64,000 bases of DNA, taken from contig NZ_BLJQ01000005.1 of assembly GCF_014132155.1 (NCBI RefSeq), positions 62,001 to 126,000 on the forward strand, in the 5' to 3' direction. A model generated the notes under the pieces. The model ran no database searches and was not told the DNA's origin. It saw nothing but the letters and a program-made list of their open reading frames with translations. The position numbers were made by a program, and so were the translations under genes. Each line of letters opens with the position of its first letter. Positions within the stretch are counted from its first letter, which is position 1. Below are positions 45,115-54,083 of the stretch, piece after piece. The stretch comes from Gluconobacter sp. Gdi. Its GTDB lineage: Bacteria; Pseudomonadota; Alphaproteobacteria; Acetobacterales; Acetobacteraceae.

Positions 45115-46431
45115 ATGTCTCGTCTGAAAACAGCCTGCACCCTTGCAGTTCTCTTGAGCGGTTCAGTTCTTTCTACTGCGCAAGCCGCAGGCACCCTGAC
45201 AATCGCAACCGTGAACAACGGGGACATGATCGTCATGCGTCAGCTGTCGCAGGAGTTTGAAAAAGCGCATCCCGATATTCATCTCAACTGGGTGACTCTC
45301 GAAGAGAACGTTCTGCGCCAGCGCGTCACAACCGACATTGCCATGAAAACCGGTCAGTTCGACGTTGTGACGATCGGGAATTACGAAGTGCCCATCTGGG
45401 CAAAACAGGGCTGGCTCACAGAAATCAAGCCGGACGCCGCATACGACATTAGCGATGTGCTGCCATCGGTTCGGGAAGCCCTGACATCAGACGGCAAGCT
45501 TTACGCTCTCCCCTTCTATGCCGAGAGCGTCATGACCTACTACCGCAAGGATCTGTTCCAGAAAGCCGGTCTGACGATGCCAGACGCACCTACCTACGAT
45601 CAGATCCGGCAGTTCGCCGACAAGATCACAGACAAGTCAGGACAGGTCTATGGCATCTGTCTTCGTGGCAAGCCTGGCTGGGGTGAGAACATGGCCTATG
45701 TCTCGTCGCTGGCGAACACATACGGTGCCCAGTGGTTCGACATGTCCTGGAAGCCAATGCTCACGTCAGACGCATGGAAAAAAGCTCTGACATGGTATGT
45801 CTCGGCGTTGAAGGAAGACGGCCCACCGGGCGTCACATCCAACGGATTCAATGAAAATCTGGCACTCTTCGCGAGTGGACATTGCGGCATCTGGATTGAT
45901 TCCACCGTTGCCGGCGGCCTCCTGTTCGATCCGAAGCAGTCTCAGGTAGCCGACAAAGTCGGCTTCGCGTCGGCTCCCAAAGGCCCCTACGGCAAGGGAC
46001 CAACATGGCTGTGGAGCTGGAGCCTTGCCGTTCCCGTCAGTTCCCATCAGGGCACGGACGCCCAGACCTTCATCACATGGGCAACCTCCAAGGAATACGT
46101 GAAGCTGGTTGCGGACCGAAAGGGATGGGTTGCAGTTCCCGCTGGCACCCGTGCCTCAACATATGCTGCCTCCGAGTACCAGAAAGCTGCCCCGTTTGCG
46201 TCGTTCGTTCTGAACGCGATCAAGACTGCCGACCCAAGTGGACAAACAGCAGACCCGCGCCCCTATACCGGAGCGCAGTTTGTAGGAATTCCTGAATTCC
46301 AAGCGGTTGGTACTCAGGTCGGGCAGACAGTCGCCGCGACCCTTTCCGGCCAGATGACCGTGGATCAGGCTCTGGCTGCAGCACAATCTTCTGTCACCCG
46401 TTCGCTGCGCCAGTCTGGCCGCGCCAAGTAA
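45115..46431 (+). CDS. smoE: Polyol ABC transporter substrate-binding protein
   Basis: 438-residue family-1 solute-binding protein with a Sec signal peptide (RLKTACTLAVLLSGSVL, cleavage near AQAA). TLTIATVNNGDMI, ENVLRQRVTTDI and GQFDVVTIGNYE correspond closely to the sorbitol/mannitol receptors SmoE/MtlE. It binds a sugar alcohol in the periplasm. Start at 45115 is preferred over the upstream GTG at 45070. Leads the receptor-permease-permease-ATPase set. Confidence 0.92.
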   Translation: MSRLKTACTLAVLLSGSVLSTAQAAGTLTIATVNNGDMIVMRQLSQEFEKAHPDIHLNWVTLEENVLRQRVTTDIAMKTGQFDVVTIGNYEVPIWAKQGWLTEIKPDAAYDISDVLPSVREALTSDGKLYALPFYAESVMTYYRKDLFQKAGLTMPDAPTYDQIRQFADKITDKSGQVYGICLRGKPGWGENMAYVSSLANTYGAQWFDMSWKPMLTSDAWKKALTWYVSALKEDGPPGVTSNGFNENLALFASGHCGIWIDSTVAGGLLFDPKQSQVADKVGFASAPKGPYGKGPTWLWSWSLAVPVSSHQGTDAQTFITWATSKEYVKLVADRKGWVAVPAGTRASTYAASEYQKAAPFASFVLNAIKTADPSGQTADPRPYTGAQFVGIPEFQAVGTQVGQTVAATLSGQMTVDQALAAAQSSVTRSLRQSGRAK

Positions 46432-46442
46432 GGCAGAGTGCC

Positions 46443-47351
46443 ATGCAGGCAGTTCTAGAACATAGCCCCCCAAAAGGGGCATCAGAACGCACAGGCAAGC
46501 GAACGGGGCTTCTGCTCCTGTCGCCTGCCGTTCTGATCCTTCTCGTCTGGTCCCTCGTCCCACTGGCGATGACGCTTTGGTACTCGCTGATCAACTACAA
46601 TCTGATTGACCCGACGCTTCACGGCTTCGCTGGCTTCAGCAACTACTGGTACCTTCTGACTGATCCGGATTTTCTGTATTCCCTGTTGCATACAGTCATT
46701 CTGGTCGTTGGCGTCCTGATCATCAGCGTAGGAGGTGGCACGCTTCTGGCCATCCTTTACGATCAGGAGTTCTTCGGGCGCGGTATTGCGCGTGTTCTGG
46801 TCATTTCTCCGTTCTTCGTCATGCCGACAGTGTCTGCCCTGCTGTGGAAGAACCTGATGCTGCACCCGATCTATGGCGTTTATTCCGCCATGATGCGGGC
46901 TGTCGGTTTAACGCCAATTGACTGGCTTGCCCGGTTCCCGCTCCTGACAGTCATGATGATCGTCAGCTGGGAATGGTTGCCATTTGCCGTCCTCATTCTC
47001 CTCACAGCCGTCCAGTCACTGGATAGCGAGCAGAAAGAGGCCGCACGGATGGATGGTGCCGGTCCGATCGCTCAGTTCCGTCATATCATTCTCCCTCACC
47101 TGAGCCGCGCTATCAGCGTCGTCGTGATGATCGAGACGATTTATCTGCTGACAATCTTTGCGGAGATCTCCGTCACGACGGCAGGCGGCCCTGGAGTGGC
47201 ATCCACCAACCTGGCGTATCTCATCTACTCCCGCGCATTGCTTCAGTTTGATGTCGGCGGCGCCTCTGCTGGTGGTGTCCTGGCCATCATTATTGCGAAT
47301 GTCGCTGCGATGTTCCTCGTGCGCTCTGTCGCACGTAACCTGGAGGTGTGA
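46443..47351 (+). CDS. smoF: Polyol ABC transporter permease 1
   Basis: 302-residue MalF-type permease, six main helices and the EAA loop (QKEAARMDGAGPIAQFRHIILPHLSRA). VISPFFVMPTVSALLWKNL is typical of SmoF. It lies 11 bases downstream of smoE and one base before smoG, forming the inner-membrane channel with it. Confidence 0.93.
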   Translation: MQAVLEHSPPKGASERTGKRTGLLLLSPAVLILLVWSLVPLAMTLWYSLINYNLIDPTLHGFAGFSNYWYLLTDPDFLYSLLHTVILVVGVLIISVGGGTLLAILYDQEFFGRGIARVLVISPFFVMPTVSALLWKNLMLHPIYGVYSAMMRAVGLTPIDWLARFPLLTVMMIVSWEWLPFAVLILLTAVQSLDSEQKEAARMDGAGPIAQFRHIILPHLSRAISVVVMIETIYLLTIFAEISVTTAGGPGVASTNLAYLIYSRALLQFDVGGASAGGVLAIIIANVAAMFLVRSVARNLEV

Positions 47352-47352
47352 G

Positions 47353-48180
47353 ATGGCGATCAAGACAAAACGCAGTACAAAAATCGCCGTCACCTGTCTG
47401 GGCTGGGGTATTGCGCTATGGCTCTTCTTTCCCATTTTCTGGATGATTTTGACGGGCTTCAAGAGCGAAGTTCAGGCGGTCTCAACACCGCCCCAACTGA
47501 TCTTCGCGCCGACCCTCAGCAGCTACGCGGAAGTGTTCGAGCGCGCAAGTTACTGGCACTTCACCTTCAACACCGTCATCATCTCGGTTGGCGCTACTGT
47601 GGGCGCGCTCCTGCTTGCCATTCCGGCGGCATACTCGATGGCCTTCATGCCCTCAAAGCGCACACGCGGGACGTTGCTGTGGATGTTGTCGACACGCATG
47701 CTGCCTCCTGTTGGGGTGCTCGTACCAATCTATCTTCTGGCTCGCAGCACTCACCTTCTGGACACCTGCACAGGCCTGGCCATCGTCAACATGCTGACGA
47801 ACCTGCCCATCATCGTCTGGATGCTGTTTACTTTCTTCCGGGAAGTTCCTGCCCCAATTCTTGAGGCTGGTCGCATGGATGGGGCAACACGCTGGCAGGA
47901 AATGACAATGGTCCTGCTTCCCCTTGCCCTGCCAGGGATCGCCTCCACAGCCCTGTTGTCGCTGATCCTGTGTTGGAATGAGGCTTTCTGGTCTCTCAAT
48001 CTTACCTCCTCCAATGCCGCTCCGCTCACAGCATTCATTGCTTCCTTCTCCTCACCGGAAGGACTGTTTTTCGGCAAGCTATCCGCCGCATCCACACTCG
48101 CAGTCGCTCCGATCCTTGTTCTGGGCTGGATCAGCCAGAAACAGCTCGTACGTGGCCTCACCTTTGGAGCCGTCAAATGA
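47353..48180 (+). CDS. smoG: Polyol ABC transporter permease 2
   Basis: 275-residue MalG-type permease. The coupling loop is APILEAGRMDGATRWQEMTMVLLPLALPG; STRMLPPVGVLVPIYLLA and NMLTNLPIIVWMLFTFFREV match the SmoG branch. The ATG at 47353 sits one base after the smoF stop; a longer frame back to 47158 lies inside smoF and is rejected. Partner of smoF in the membrane. Confidence 0.93.
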   Translation: MAIKTKRSTKIAVTCLGWGIALWLFFPIFWMILTGFKSEVQAVSTPPQLIFAPTLSSYAEVFERASYWHFTFNTVIISVGATVGALLLAIPAAYSMAFMPSKRTRGTLLWMLSTRMLPPVGVLVPIYLLARSTHLLDTCTGLAIVNMLTNLPIIVWMLFTFFREVPAPILEAGRMDGATRWQEMTMVLLPLALPGIASTALLSLILCWNEAFWSLNLTSSNAAPLTAFIASFSSPEGLFFGKLSAASTLAVAPILVLGWISQKQLVRGLTFGAVK

Positions 48181-48233
48181 TGGCTACCCTAGCTTTCTCC
48201 GTCCCCCAAACGCTCAGGAACGGGACCTGATTC

Positions 48234-49337
48234 ATGGCAACTCTTGAACTCAAAAACCTCCGTAAAACCTATCTTACGGAAGAAATCATCAAAGGCATTT
48301 CGCTGTCGATCGAGGACCGTGAATTCGTGGTGTTTGTCGGTCCGTCCGGCTGCGGAAAATCCACGCTGCTTCGTATGATTGCAGGCCTTGAAGACATCAC
48401 TTCCGGAGACCTTCTGATTGACGGTCAGCGCGTCAACGACGTGGAACCCGGAAAACGCGGCCTTGCCATGGTGTTCCAGTCCTACGCGCTCTACCCGCAC
48501 ATGGACGTCTACAAGAACATGGAATTTGGCCTCAAACTTGCTGGGGTGCCGGAGAAAGAACGGAGCGAGAAGATCAAGCATGTTGCCGCCACGCTTCAGC
48601 TTGAACCCTATCTGCATCACAAGCCGGGTCAGCTCTCAGGCGGCCAGCGGCAGCGTGTTGCTATCGGCCGCGCCATTGTGCGTAACCCGAAGGTTTTCCT
48701 GTTTGACGAGCCTCTCTCAAACCTGGATGCAGCCCTGCGAGGCCAGATGCGAGTGGAGCTTTCGGCCCTCCATCGCAAGCTGAACGCGACCACCATCTAT
48801 GTGACCCATGATCAGGTAGAAGCCATGACAATGGCGGACAAGATCGTGGTTCTTCAGAAAGGTGTCGTGGAACAGATTGGCTCACCGCTGGAGCTTTATC
48901 ACCACCCGCGCAACCTGTTTGTCGCCAAGTTCATCGGCTCACCTCCCATGAACTTCTTCTCCGCTATTTTCCAGAATGGCGGGCAGGACGGATCGAGTGT
49001 TCAGCTCCGGGACGGTACTCTTCTGCATGTCCCGGTCTCGCCACCGGATATTTTGCCCGGAACCAAGATTACAGTCGGTATTCGCCCAGAACACGTTGAG
49101 CTGGCTCCCGCGAGTGATGATAGTGGGGTTGTGGAAGTTATCGAGCGCCTCGGCGCCATCACGCTGGTTCATGTCCACTGTGCCGACGGGCAGATCATCG
49201 TTGTTCAGACAGACGGTTTCACAACCCTAGAAGTCGACACGCCGGTCAGCCTGAAGCTTCCTCCGCAGCATTGCCACCTTTTCGCCCCTGATGGCCTGGC
49301 GTTCGAGGCCTGCCGCCGTCATCCCCTTGCCGCCTGA
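48234..49337 (+). CDS. smoK: Polyol ABC transporter ATPase, MalK/UgpC type
   Basis: 367 residues. Walker A GPSGCGKST, signature LSGGQRQRVAIGRAI, Walker B VFLFDEPLSNLDA, switch region YVTHDQVEAM, and a C-terminal TOBE-like regulatory domain (GIRPEHVEL) as in MalK. It energises the SmoFG channel. It follows smoG by 53 bases and precedes the dehydrogenase by 24. The C-terminal domain could carry regulatory contacts, as in MalK, but this cannot be seen directly. Confidence 0.93.
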   Translation: MATLELKNLRKTYLTEEIIKGISLSIEDREFVVFVGPSGCGKSTLLRMIAGLEDITSGDLLIDGQRVNDVEPGKRGLAMVFQSYALYPHMDVYKNMEFGLKLAGVPEKERSEKIKHVAATLQLEPYLHHKPGQLSGGQRQRVAIGRAIVRNPKVFLFDEPLSNLDAALRGQMRVELSALHRKLNATTIYVTHDQVEAMTMADKIVVLQKGVVEQIGSPLELYHHPRNLFVAKFIGSPPMNFFSAIFQNGGQDGSSVQLRDGTLLHVPVSPPDILPGTKITVGIRPEHVELAPASDDSGVVEVIERLGAITLVHVHCADGQIIVVQTDGFTTLEVDTPVSLKLPPQHCHLFAPDGLAFEACRRHPLAA

Positions 49338-49361
49338 TTTTTCTTCCCAGGAATATACATC

Positions 49362-50135
49362 ATGTACATGGAAAAACTTCGCCTTGACGGTCGCGTCGCA
49401 GTGGTTACAGGCGGTGCACAGAATATTGGCCTCGCCTGCGTCACGGCTCTGGCAGAAGCAGGCGCGCGCGTCATCATCGCAGATCTGGACGAAACACTTG
49501 CTGCACAATCTGCGGAAGATCTGCGCAAGCAGGACCTGAATGTGGATAGCATTCGGATGGATGTCACCAGCACGGAGAGCGTTCAGTCCGCAATCAAAAC
49601 CCTTCACGAGAAAGAGGGGCATCTGGATATTCTGGTTGCCTGTGCCGGTATCTGTATTTCAGAAGTCAAAGCCGAGGATATGACGGATGGGCAGTGGCTC
49701 AAACAGGTGGACATCAACCTGAACGGCATGTTCCGGTGCTGTCAGGCTGTTGGCCGGATCATGATCGAGCAGAAAAAGGGCGCCATCGTTGCGATTGGCT
49801 CCATGTCCGGCCAGATCGTCAATCGCCCCCAGCAGCAGGCTGCCTACAACGCGTCAAAAGCGGGCGTACATCAGTATATTCGTTCGCTGGCCGCAGAATG
49901 GGCCCCTCATGGCATTCGCGCCAATGCCGTGGCCCCGACTTATATTGAGACAACCCTGACGCGTTTCGGCATGGAAAAGCCGGAACTCTATGACGCCTGG
50001 ATCGCCGGAACCCCAATGGGCCGAGTTGGCCAGCCGGATGAAGTGGCATCCGTCGTGCAGTTCCTGGCTTCAGACGCCGCCAGCCTCATGACCGGTGCCA
50101 TCGTTAACGTCGATGCAGGCTTTACCGTCTGGTAA
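49362..50135 (+). CDS. Short-chain polyol dehydrogenase
   Basis: 257-residue SDR. Cofactor loop GGAQNIG (TGxxxNIG), Asp at the end of strand 2 (ADLDET), which favours NAD over NADP; catalytic SxxY-xxxK with GSMSG and YNASK (Tyr162, Lys166). GAIVNVDAGFTVW is the C-terminal hallmark. As the last gene of the SmoEFGK operon it should oxidise the imported sugar alcohol to a ketose that the FGGY kinase can phosphorylate. D-arabitol, threitol, sorbitol or similar are all possible. Confidence 0.88.
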   Translation: MYMEKLRLDGRVAVVTGGAQNIGLACVTALAEAGARVIIADLDETLAAQSAEDLRKQDLNVDSIRMDVTSTESVQSAIKTLHEKEGHLDILVACAGICISEVKAEDMTDGQWLKQVDINLNGMFRCCQAVGRIMIEQKKGAIVAIGSMSGQIVNRPQQQAAYNASKAGVHQYIRSLAAEWAPHGIRANAVAPTYIETTLTRFGMEKPELYDAWIAGTPMGRVGQPDEVASVVQFLASDAASLMTGAIVNVDAGFTVW

Positions 50136-50146
50136 ATACCTTTCTA

Positions 50147-50175
50147 CAATTGGGCCTGTCTAACAGGCCCAATTG
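50147..50175 (+). terminator. 13-bp terminator hairpin after the polyol operon
   Basis: CAATTGGGCCTGT (50147-50159) and ACAGGCCCAATTG (50163-50175) pair perfectly across a 3-base loop, starting 12 bases after the dehydrogenase stop. Very stable; likely the transcription end of the operon, although the following bases are not U-rich. Confidence 0.8.
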
Positions 50176-50180
50176 CTCCT

Positions 50181-50231
50181 GTACTACCTGTGAGGCATAA
50201 GAGAGTCTGTCTTCTGCCTCACAGGTAGTAC
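50181..50231. repeat. 17-bp perfect inverted repeat right behind the terminator
   Basis: GTACTACCTGTGAGGCA (50181-50197) and TGCCTCACAGGTAGTAC (50215-50231) are exact reverse complements with a 17-base loop. Only five bases separate it from the preceding hairpin. No T-run follows and no ORF covers it. It may be a second terminator, a decoy palindrome or a mobile-element end; its exactness suggests recent origin or selection. Confidence 0.75.
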
Positions 50232-50816
50232 GGTCGTAAGTGCCTTCTAATCGGTATAGCAGAGTACAAGACGTGTGCTGCCGTTCCAAACGCCGGAATG
50301 GTGTCTGGCGTTACGAAATTCTAGATCCCAGCCCTATTGGCTCACCGTAATAGGCTTCTTCAATCATTGAAGAAAATACCCAGACCTTTCATCCGGACGA
50401 AGAATTTGTAAAGGTTCCGGACAATGATCGAAGAATCAATCTTTTACTGACTCAGCATGAAAAACAATTTTAGACCCTTGTCCGGATGCCGAGCAAACAG
50501 GGCGACTATTATTGGAGCGACAGAGTTTTGGGACGATCGAACATTGTGCAGCAACAATTCTATCAAGGTGTAAGCAACTGCAATACTGCAAGCAACAAAC
50601 CTAGAAGATTCATCAGGCCGGGCCAGACCACTGCGCTCTTCAGCTTGAGAGAATTCATGCCAATGACTGTCACACCAGCATTTTCAGTACATGGAAGCTA
50701 TTGGCAAGATCAAACAAATGGGCCAGAAAAAAGCACACCCCAAACGCAATGATCGACCCTGTTGACGCAATGGCAAAGTGCAGAATTTTAGATGTCATAC
50801 CAAAATAAAAGTATAT
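50232..50816. other. Gene-poor spacer
   Basis: No supportable gene. One frame at 50486-50752 (88 residues) has neither a ribosome-binding site nor family resemblance. Two TCCGGAC-type repeats occur around 50390-50485. It separates the polyol operon from the phosphoesterase unit. Confidence 0.4.
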
Positions 50817-50845
50817 TTGGTTTCTATTTAATCAAACCATAATAT
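50817..50845 (+). promoter_or_regulatory. Candidate promoter for the small ORF and phosphoesterase
   Basis: TTGGTT (50817-50822) and TAATAT (50840-50845) with a 17-bp spacer form a sigma-70-like promoter about 70 bases before the small gene at 50913. GGTTT and AAACC inside it make a small inverted repeat around the spacer. Confidence 0.5.
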
Positions 50846-50912
50846 TTCCCCGCTCATTCGTCCGCTATGGTGCCATTGGCTCTGTCGCCTGCTTCATCAA
50901 GAAGGCTTTCCA

Positions 50913-51080
50913 ATGAACCAGCCCACCTTAAAGCAGCCTCACGAACTCTGGCGGGAAACACTCATGACCGCCTGGAACAACCAGATCGTACAGGACAAAA
51001 GTTCTAGCCTCCACCTCCTGTTTGCCAGTACAGAACAAGATAACAAACGCCGCACTTCCCAGTCTCACCAGAGAAGCTAG
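50913..51080 (+). CDS. Small 55-residue ORF ahead of the phosphoesterase
   Basis: ATG at 50913 with AGAAGG seven bases upstream opens a 55-residue hydrophilic frame (MNQPTLKQPHELWRETLMTA...) ending in TAG at 51078-51080, 12 bases before the phosphoesterase ATG. No family recognised. The ribosome-binding site, promoter and spacing suggest it may be translated, possibly as a leader or small partner; it could equally be a chance frame. Confidence 0.45.
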   Translation: MNQPTLKQPHELWRETLMTAWNNQIVQDKSSSLHLLFASTEQDNKRRTSQSHQRS

Positions 51081-51092
51081 ATTTCTGCCTGC

Positions 51093-52745
51093 ATGACTTT
51101 ACGTTCAGCTCTCCTCCTCACCACGCTCCTCCCATTCCTGCACGCCCCGGCCCATGCCGCTGAAACGCAGCCTCCGGAGGCAATAACTCCAATTCATCAT
51201 CTGGTCGTGATCTATCAGGAGAACGTCTCCTTCGATCATTACTTCGGAACGTATCCATCGGCAGCGAACCCTGCCGGAGAGCCTGCTTTTCATGCGGCGG
51301 CAGCCACGCCGAACGCCAATACGCTCATCGCGGCCGCTCTTCTGCTAAAAAATCCTAACACTCGCGCTGAAAACGGCCGAGATGCGTCTTTGCCCTTCCG
51401 TCTAGACAGAACACAGGCCAGCACTGCCGATCAGAACCACGCCTACACGGCTGAGCAACAGGCTTATCATCATGGGCTGGCAGACCTGTTCCCTCGTCAC
51501 ACTGGTCGTGGTGCGCCGGGGGGCGTCGGAGCTTTCTCAACGCGCGGCCAAGTGATGGGCTATTTTGACGGTAACACCGTTACGGCTTTGTGGAACTACG
51601 CTCAGAATTTCGCCATGAGTGACGCCACCTATACGGACACTTATGGCCCCTCCACTCCTGGTGCTCTGGAAGTGGTCTCCGGGCAAACCAATGGCATGAA
51701 GATCGTTAAAAGCTCGCAGGGACGGTCCACCCTAACTGTCCAGTCACCCTTCATTCCGGACGGGCAAGGTGGCTGGACCATGGTTAATGATATCGATCCG
51801 GCTGGAGATGTCTGCTCTGTTCCGACTGAACAGGTCATGATGACCAGCCGGAACATCGGCGACCTGCTGAACGAAAAGAACCTGACATGGGGCGGGTTTA
51901 TGGGTGGGTTTGATCTGACCGCTCATAACGCTGACGGCACGACAGGCTGCAACCGCCAAACCTATTCTTCTGTCGTGGCCCAGAATGTGGTTGATTACAT
52001 TCCTCATCACAACTGGTTCCAGTATTACGCCACAACGTCCAATCCGACGCATGCGAGACCATCATCGCTCAGCGCCATCGGGCGTACGTTTCAGCAGGAT
52101 GGTATCCACCGAGACCCGGCTAACCATCAATATGACCTGAAAGATTTTTATAAAGTCGTCGCGGCAGGAGATCTGCCTGCCGTATCATTTTTGAAAATGC
52201 CAGCCTTTCAGGATGGCCATGCCGGCTATTCGGACCCACTGGACGAACAGCAGGGCGTGGTGAACGCTATCAATCTCATTCAGCAAAGCCCGCATTGGCA
52301 CGATACGGCCATTATAATCGCTTACGATGATTCCGATGGCTGGTACGATCATGCTTATGTCACGCCAATCCACGGCTCCTATGATAATCCGGCAGATCAG
52401 CTCAATGGACCCGGACGCTGCGGTACGGCACCAGCTTCAACCGGTGTATCTGGTCAGCCGGTCAACGGCCGTTGTGGTCCGGGAACCAGAATTCCTCTAA
52501 TCGTGCTGTCTCCATGGGCCAAGCATAATTACGTCAGTCATACTCAGATTACCCAGAGTTCCATCACCCGCTTCATTGAAGATAACTGGCTTCACGGTAA
52601 GCGTCTTGGGCAAGGATCGTTTGACGCAGAGGCTACCGATCTGTCTGATCTGTTCGACTTCAAGCAGACACCACACCTCACACCCGTTTTCCTGAATCCG
52701 GAGACAGGTGAACTTGTTCAACAGGCTCCCGCTACATCGCTTTGA
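51093..52745 (+). CDS. AcpA/phospholipase-C-like secreted phosphoesterase
   Basis: 550 residues of the phosphoesterase family PF04185 (non-haemolytic phospholipase C and acid phosphatase AcpA). A Sec signal peptide ends at APAHA. Active-site start IHHLVVIYQENVSFDHYFGTYP with the metal and nucleophile region ENxSFDHYFG, then ADQNHAYTAEQQAYHHG, FDLTAHNADG, and IAYDDSDGWYDHAY. It acts in the periplasm or outside on phosphomonoesters or phospholipids. Its stop overlaps the TTG start of the di-haem peroxidase, so both are coupled. Confidence 0.9.
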   Translation: MTLRSALLLTTLLPFLHAPAHAAETQPPEAITPIHHLVVIYQENVSFDHYFGTYPSAANPAGEPAFHAAAATPNANTLIAAALLLKNPNTRAENGRDASLPFRLDRTQASTADQNHAYTAEQQAYHHGLADLFPRHTGRGAPGGVGAFSTRGQVMGYFDGNTVTALWNYAQNFAMSDATYTDTYGPSTPGALEVVSGQTNGMKIVKSSQGRSTLTVQSPFIPDGQGGWTMVNDIDPAGDVCSVPTEQVMMTSRNIGDLLNEKNLTWGGFMGGFDLTAHNADGTTGCNRQTYSSVVAQNVVDYIPHHNWFQYYATTSNPTHARPSSLSAIGRTFQQDGIHRDPANHQYDLKDFYKVVAAGDLPAVSFLKMPAFQDGHAGYSDPLDEQQGVVNAINLIQQSPHWHDTAIIIAYDDSDGWYDHAYVTPIHGSYDNPADQLNGPGRCGTAPASTGVSGQPVNGRCGPGTRIPLIVLSPWAKHNYVSHTQITQSSITRFIEDNWLHGKRLGQGSFDAEATDLSDLFDFKQTPHLTPVFLNPETGELVQQAPATSL

Positions 52746-54079
52746 CCGTTTTATTCCGTTCTTTCAAAGCGGCGCTGACTGGCGGCCTGATGTCCACCAT
52801 GCTGGCCAGTCAAGCCGTCGCTTCGGATCAATGTTTGCCAACCCAGGACGGCAGCAATCCATGTCCGGTCGAATTACATCGGCCCGCGCATGCACCTCTT
52901 TCCGAGATGGCGAAGATCGGGCGTGAAATCTTTCACGACCCCCTCTTCTCGGGCTCAGGACGTCTGTCCTGTGCATCCTGTCACAGCCCAAAACATCATT
53001 ACGGGCCTTCCGGTGCTGCTTCCGTGTTTCTGGGAGGCCCAACACTGGCAAGCCATGGCCGCAGAGCCATTCCTTCCCTGACATATCTGGAGCACGTGCC
53101 AAATTTCAGCATTGGTCCGGATAATCCAGAAAGTGAGACGGCACCCGTTCTGGCTTCGGCAGCACCCGATGCTAATCGCTCACCGAAGAATGCAGCCGCG
53201 TCCCCAACGATCAGTATGGTGCCTCAAGGAGGAATGTTCTGGGACGGTCGGGCCGATACGCTCCAGCAGCAGGCTTCCGGCCCCCTTTATGATCCGGCTG
53301 AAATGGCCTCTACCCCGGAGATTGCGTTCCATCGGCTTGAAAGTACCAAGTATATCCAACGGCTGAAGGCTCTAGGCGGTCCTGCGACTGACACATCCCC
53401 TGACCTGCTGCTGTCTGAAGCCTTGTTTGCTCTTGCGCGCTACCAGATCGAAGATCCGTCTTTTCATGCCTATGACAGCAAGTTCGATGCATGGCTTGAA
53501 GGGAAAGCCCGTTTCACACCGGAAGAGAGTGCTGGATATCGGCTCTTCAACGATCCGACAAAAGGCAACTGCGCAGCCTGTCACCTGGATCGTCCGCTTC
53601 CCGGTAATCTCCCACCACTTCTCACGGATCGCCAATACGAAGCACTGGGCGCCCCGCGCAATCAGGCTTTAATGGGGCCGTACGACACGGGGCATTTCGA
53701 CCTGGGATTGTGTGAAGTCATGCCGGGAGGCATTGAGACGTCATCGGCCTATTGCGGTATGTTCGCGACACCCACCCTCCGCAATGTGGCAGCACGCAAG
53801 GTATTCTTCCACAATGGCGTGTTTCATGACCTTCATCAGGTTCTGGACTTCTACGTCCTACGCGACATCCACCCAGAACGCTTCTACAGCCGTGACGCAC
53901 ACGGTCATCTTCAGGTTCCGGATGATATCCCGCCTCAGTATCGCTCCAACCTTGATCGCACGGACGCACCGATGGATCGAAAACCAGATGACCCACCAGC
54001 CCTGACGCCTCAGGAGCGCAGTCAAATCATCCAGTTTCTAAAGACACTTACGGACGGCTGGTCTCCCACCCGTCCGTAA
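52742..54079 (+). CDS. Di-haem cytochrome c peroxidase-like protein
   Basis: 445 residues, MauG/CcpA superfamily. Two haem-binding motifs are visible: CASCH (Cys77-His81) and CAACH (Cys277-His281). FWDGRADTLQQQASGPLYDPAEM is the usual di-haem peroxidase signature, and the C-terminal part has TPTLRNVAARKVFFHNGVF. A signal peptide (RSFKAALTGGLMSTMLASQAVA) directs it to the periplasm. The best start is TTG at 52742, overlapping the phosphoesterase TGA; an ATG at 52790 would destroy the basic N-terminus. Reduces peroxide or oxidises a protein or small molecule; pairing with an acid phosphatase-type gene is a known neighbour pattern but its logic is unclear. Confidence 0.88.
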   Translation: MTVLFRSFKAALTGGLMSTMLASQAVASDQCLPTQDGSNPCPVELHRPAHAPLSEMAKIGREIFHDPLFSGSGRLSCASCHSPKHHYGPSGAASVFLGGPTLASHGRRAIPSLTYLEHVPNFSIGPDNPESETAPVLASAAPDANRSPKNAAASPTISMVPQGGMFWDGRADTLQQQASGPLYDPAEMASTPEIAFHRLESTKYIQRLKALGGPATDTSPDLLLSEALFALARYQIEDPSFHAYDSKFDAWLEGKARFTPEESAGYRLFNDPTKGNCAACHLDRPLPGNLPPLLTDRQYEALGAPRNQALMGPYDTGHFDLGLCEVMPGGIETSSAYCGMFATPTLRNVAARKVFFHNGVFHDLHQVLDFYVLRDIHPERFYSRDAHGHLQVPDDIPPQYRSNLDRTDAPMDRKPDDPPALTPQERSQIIQFLKTLTDGWSPTRP

Positions 54080-54083
54080 CATC

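Noticed and set aside
50486-50752. 88-residue frame in the spacer after the polyol operon
   Set aside because: No family, no translation signal; composition does not resemble the neighbouring genes.
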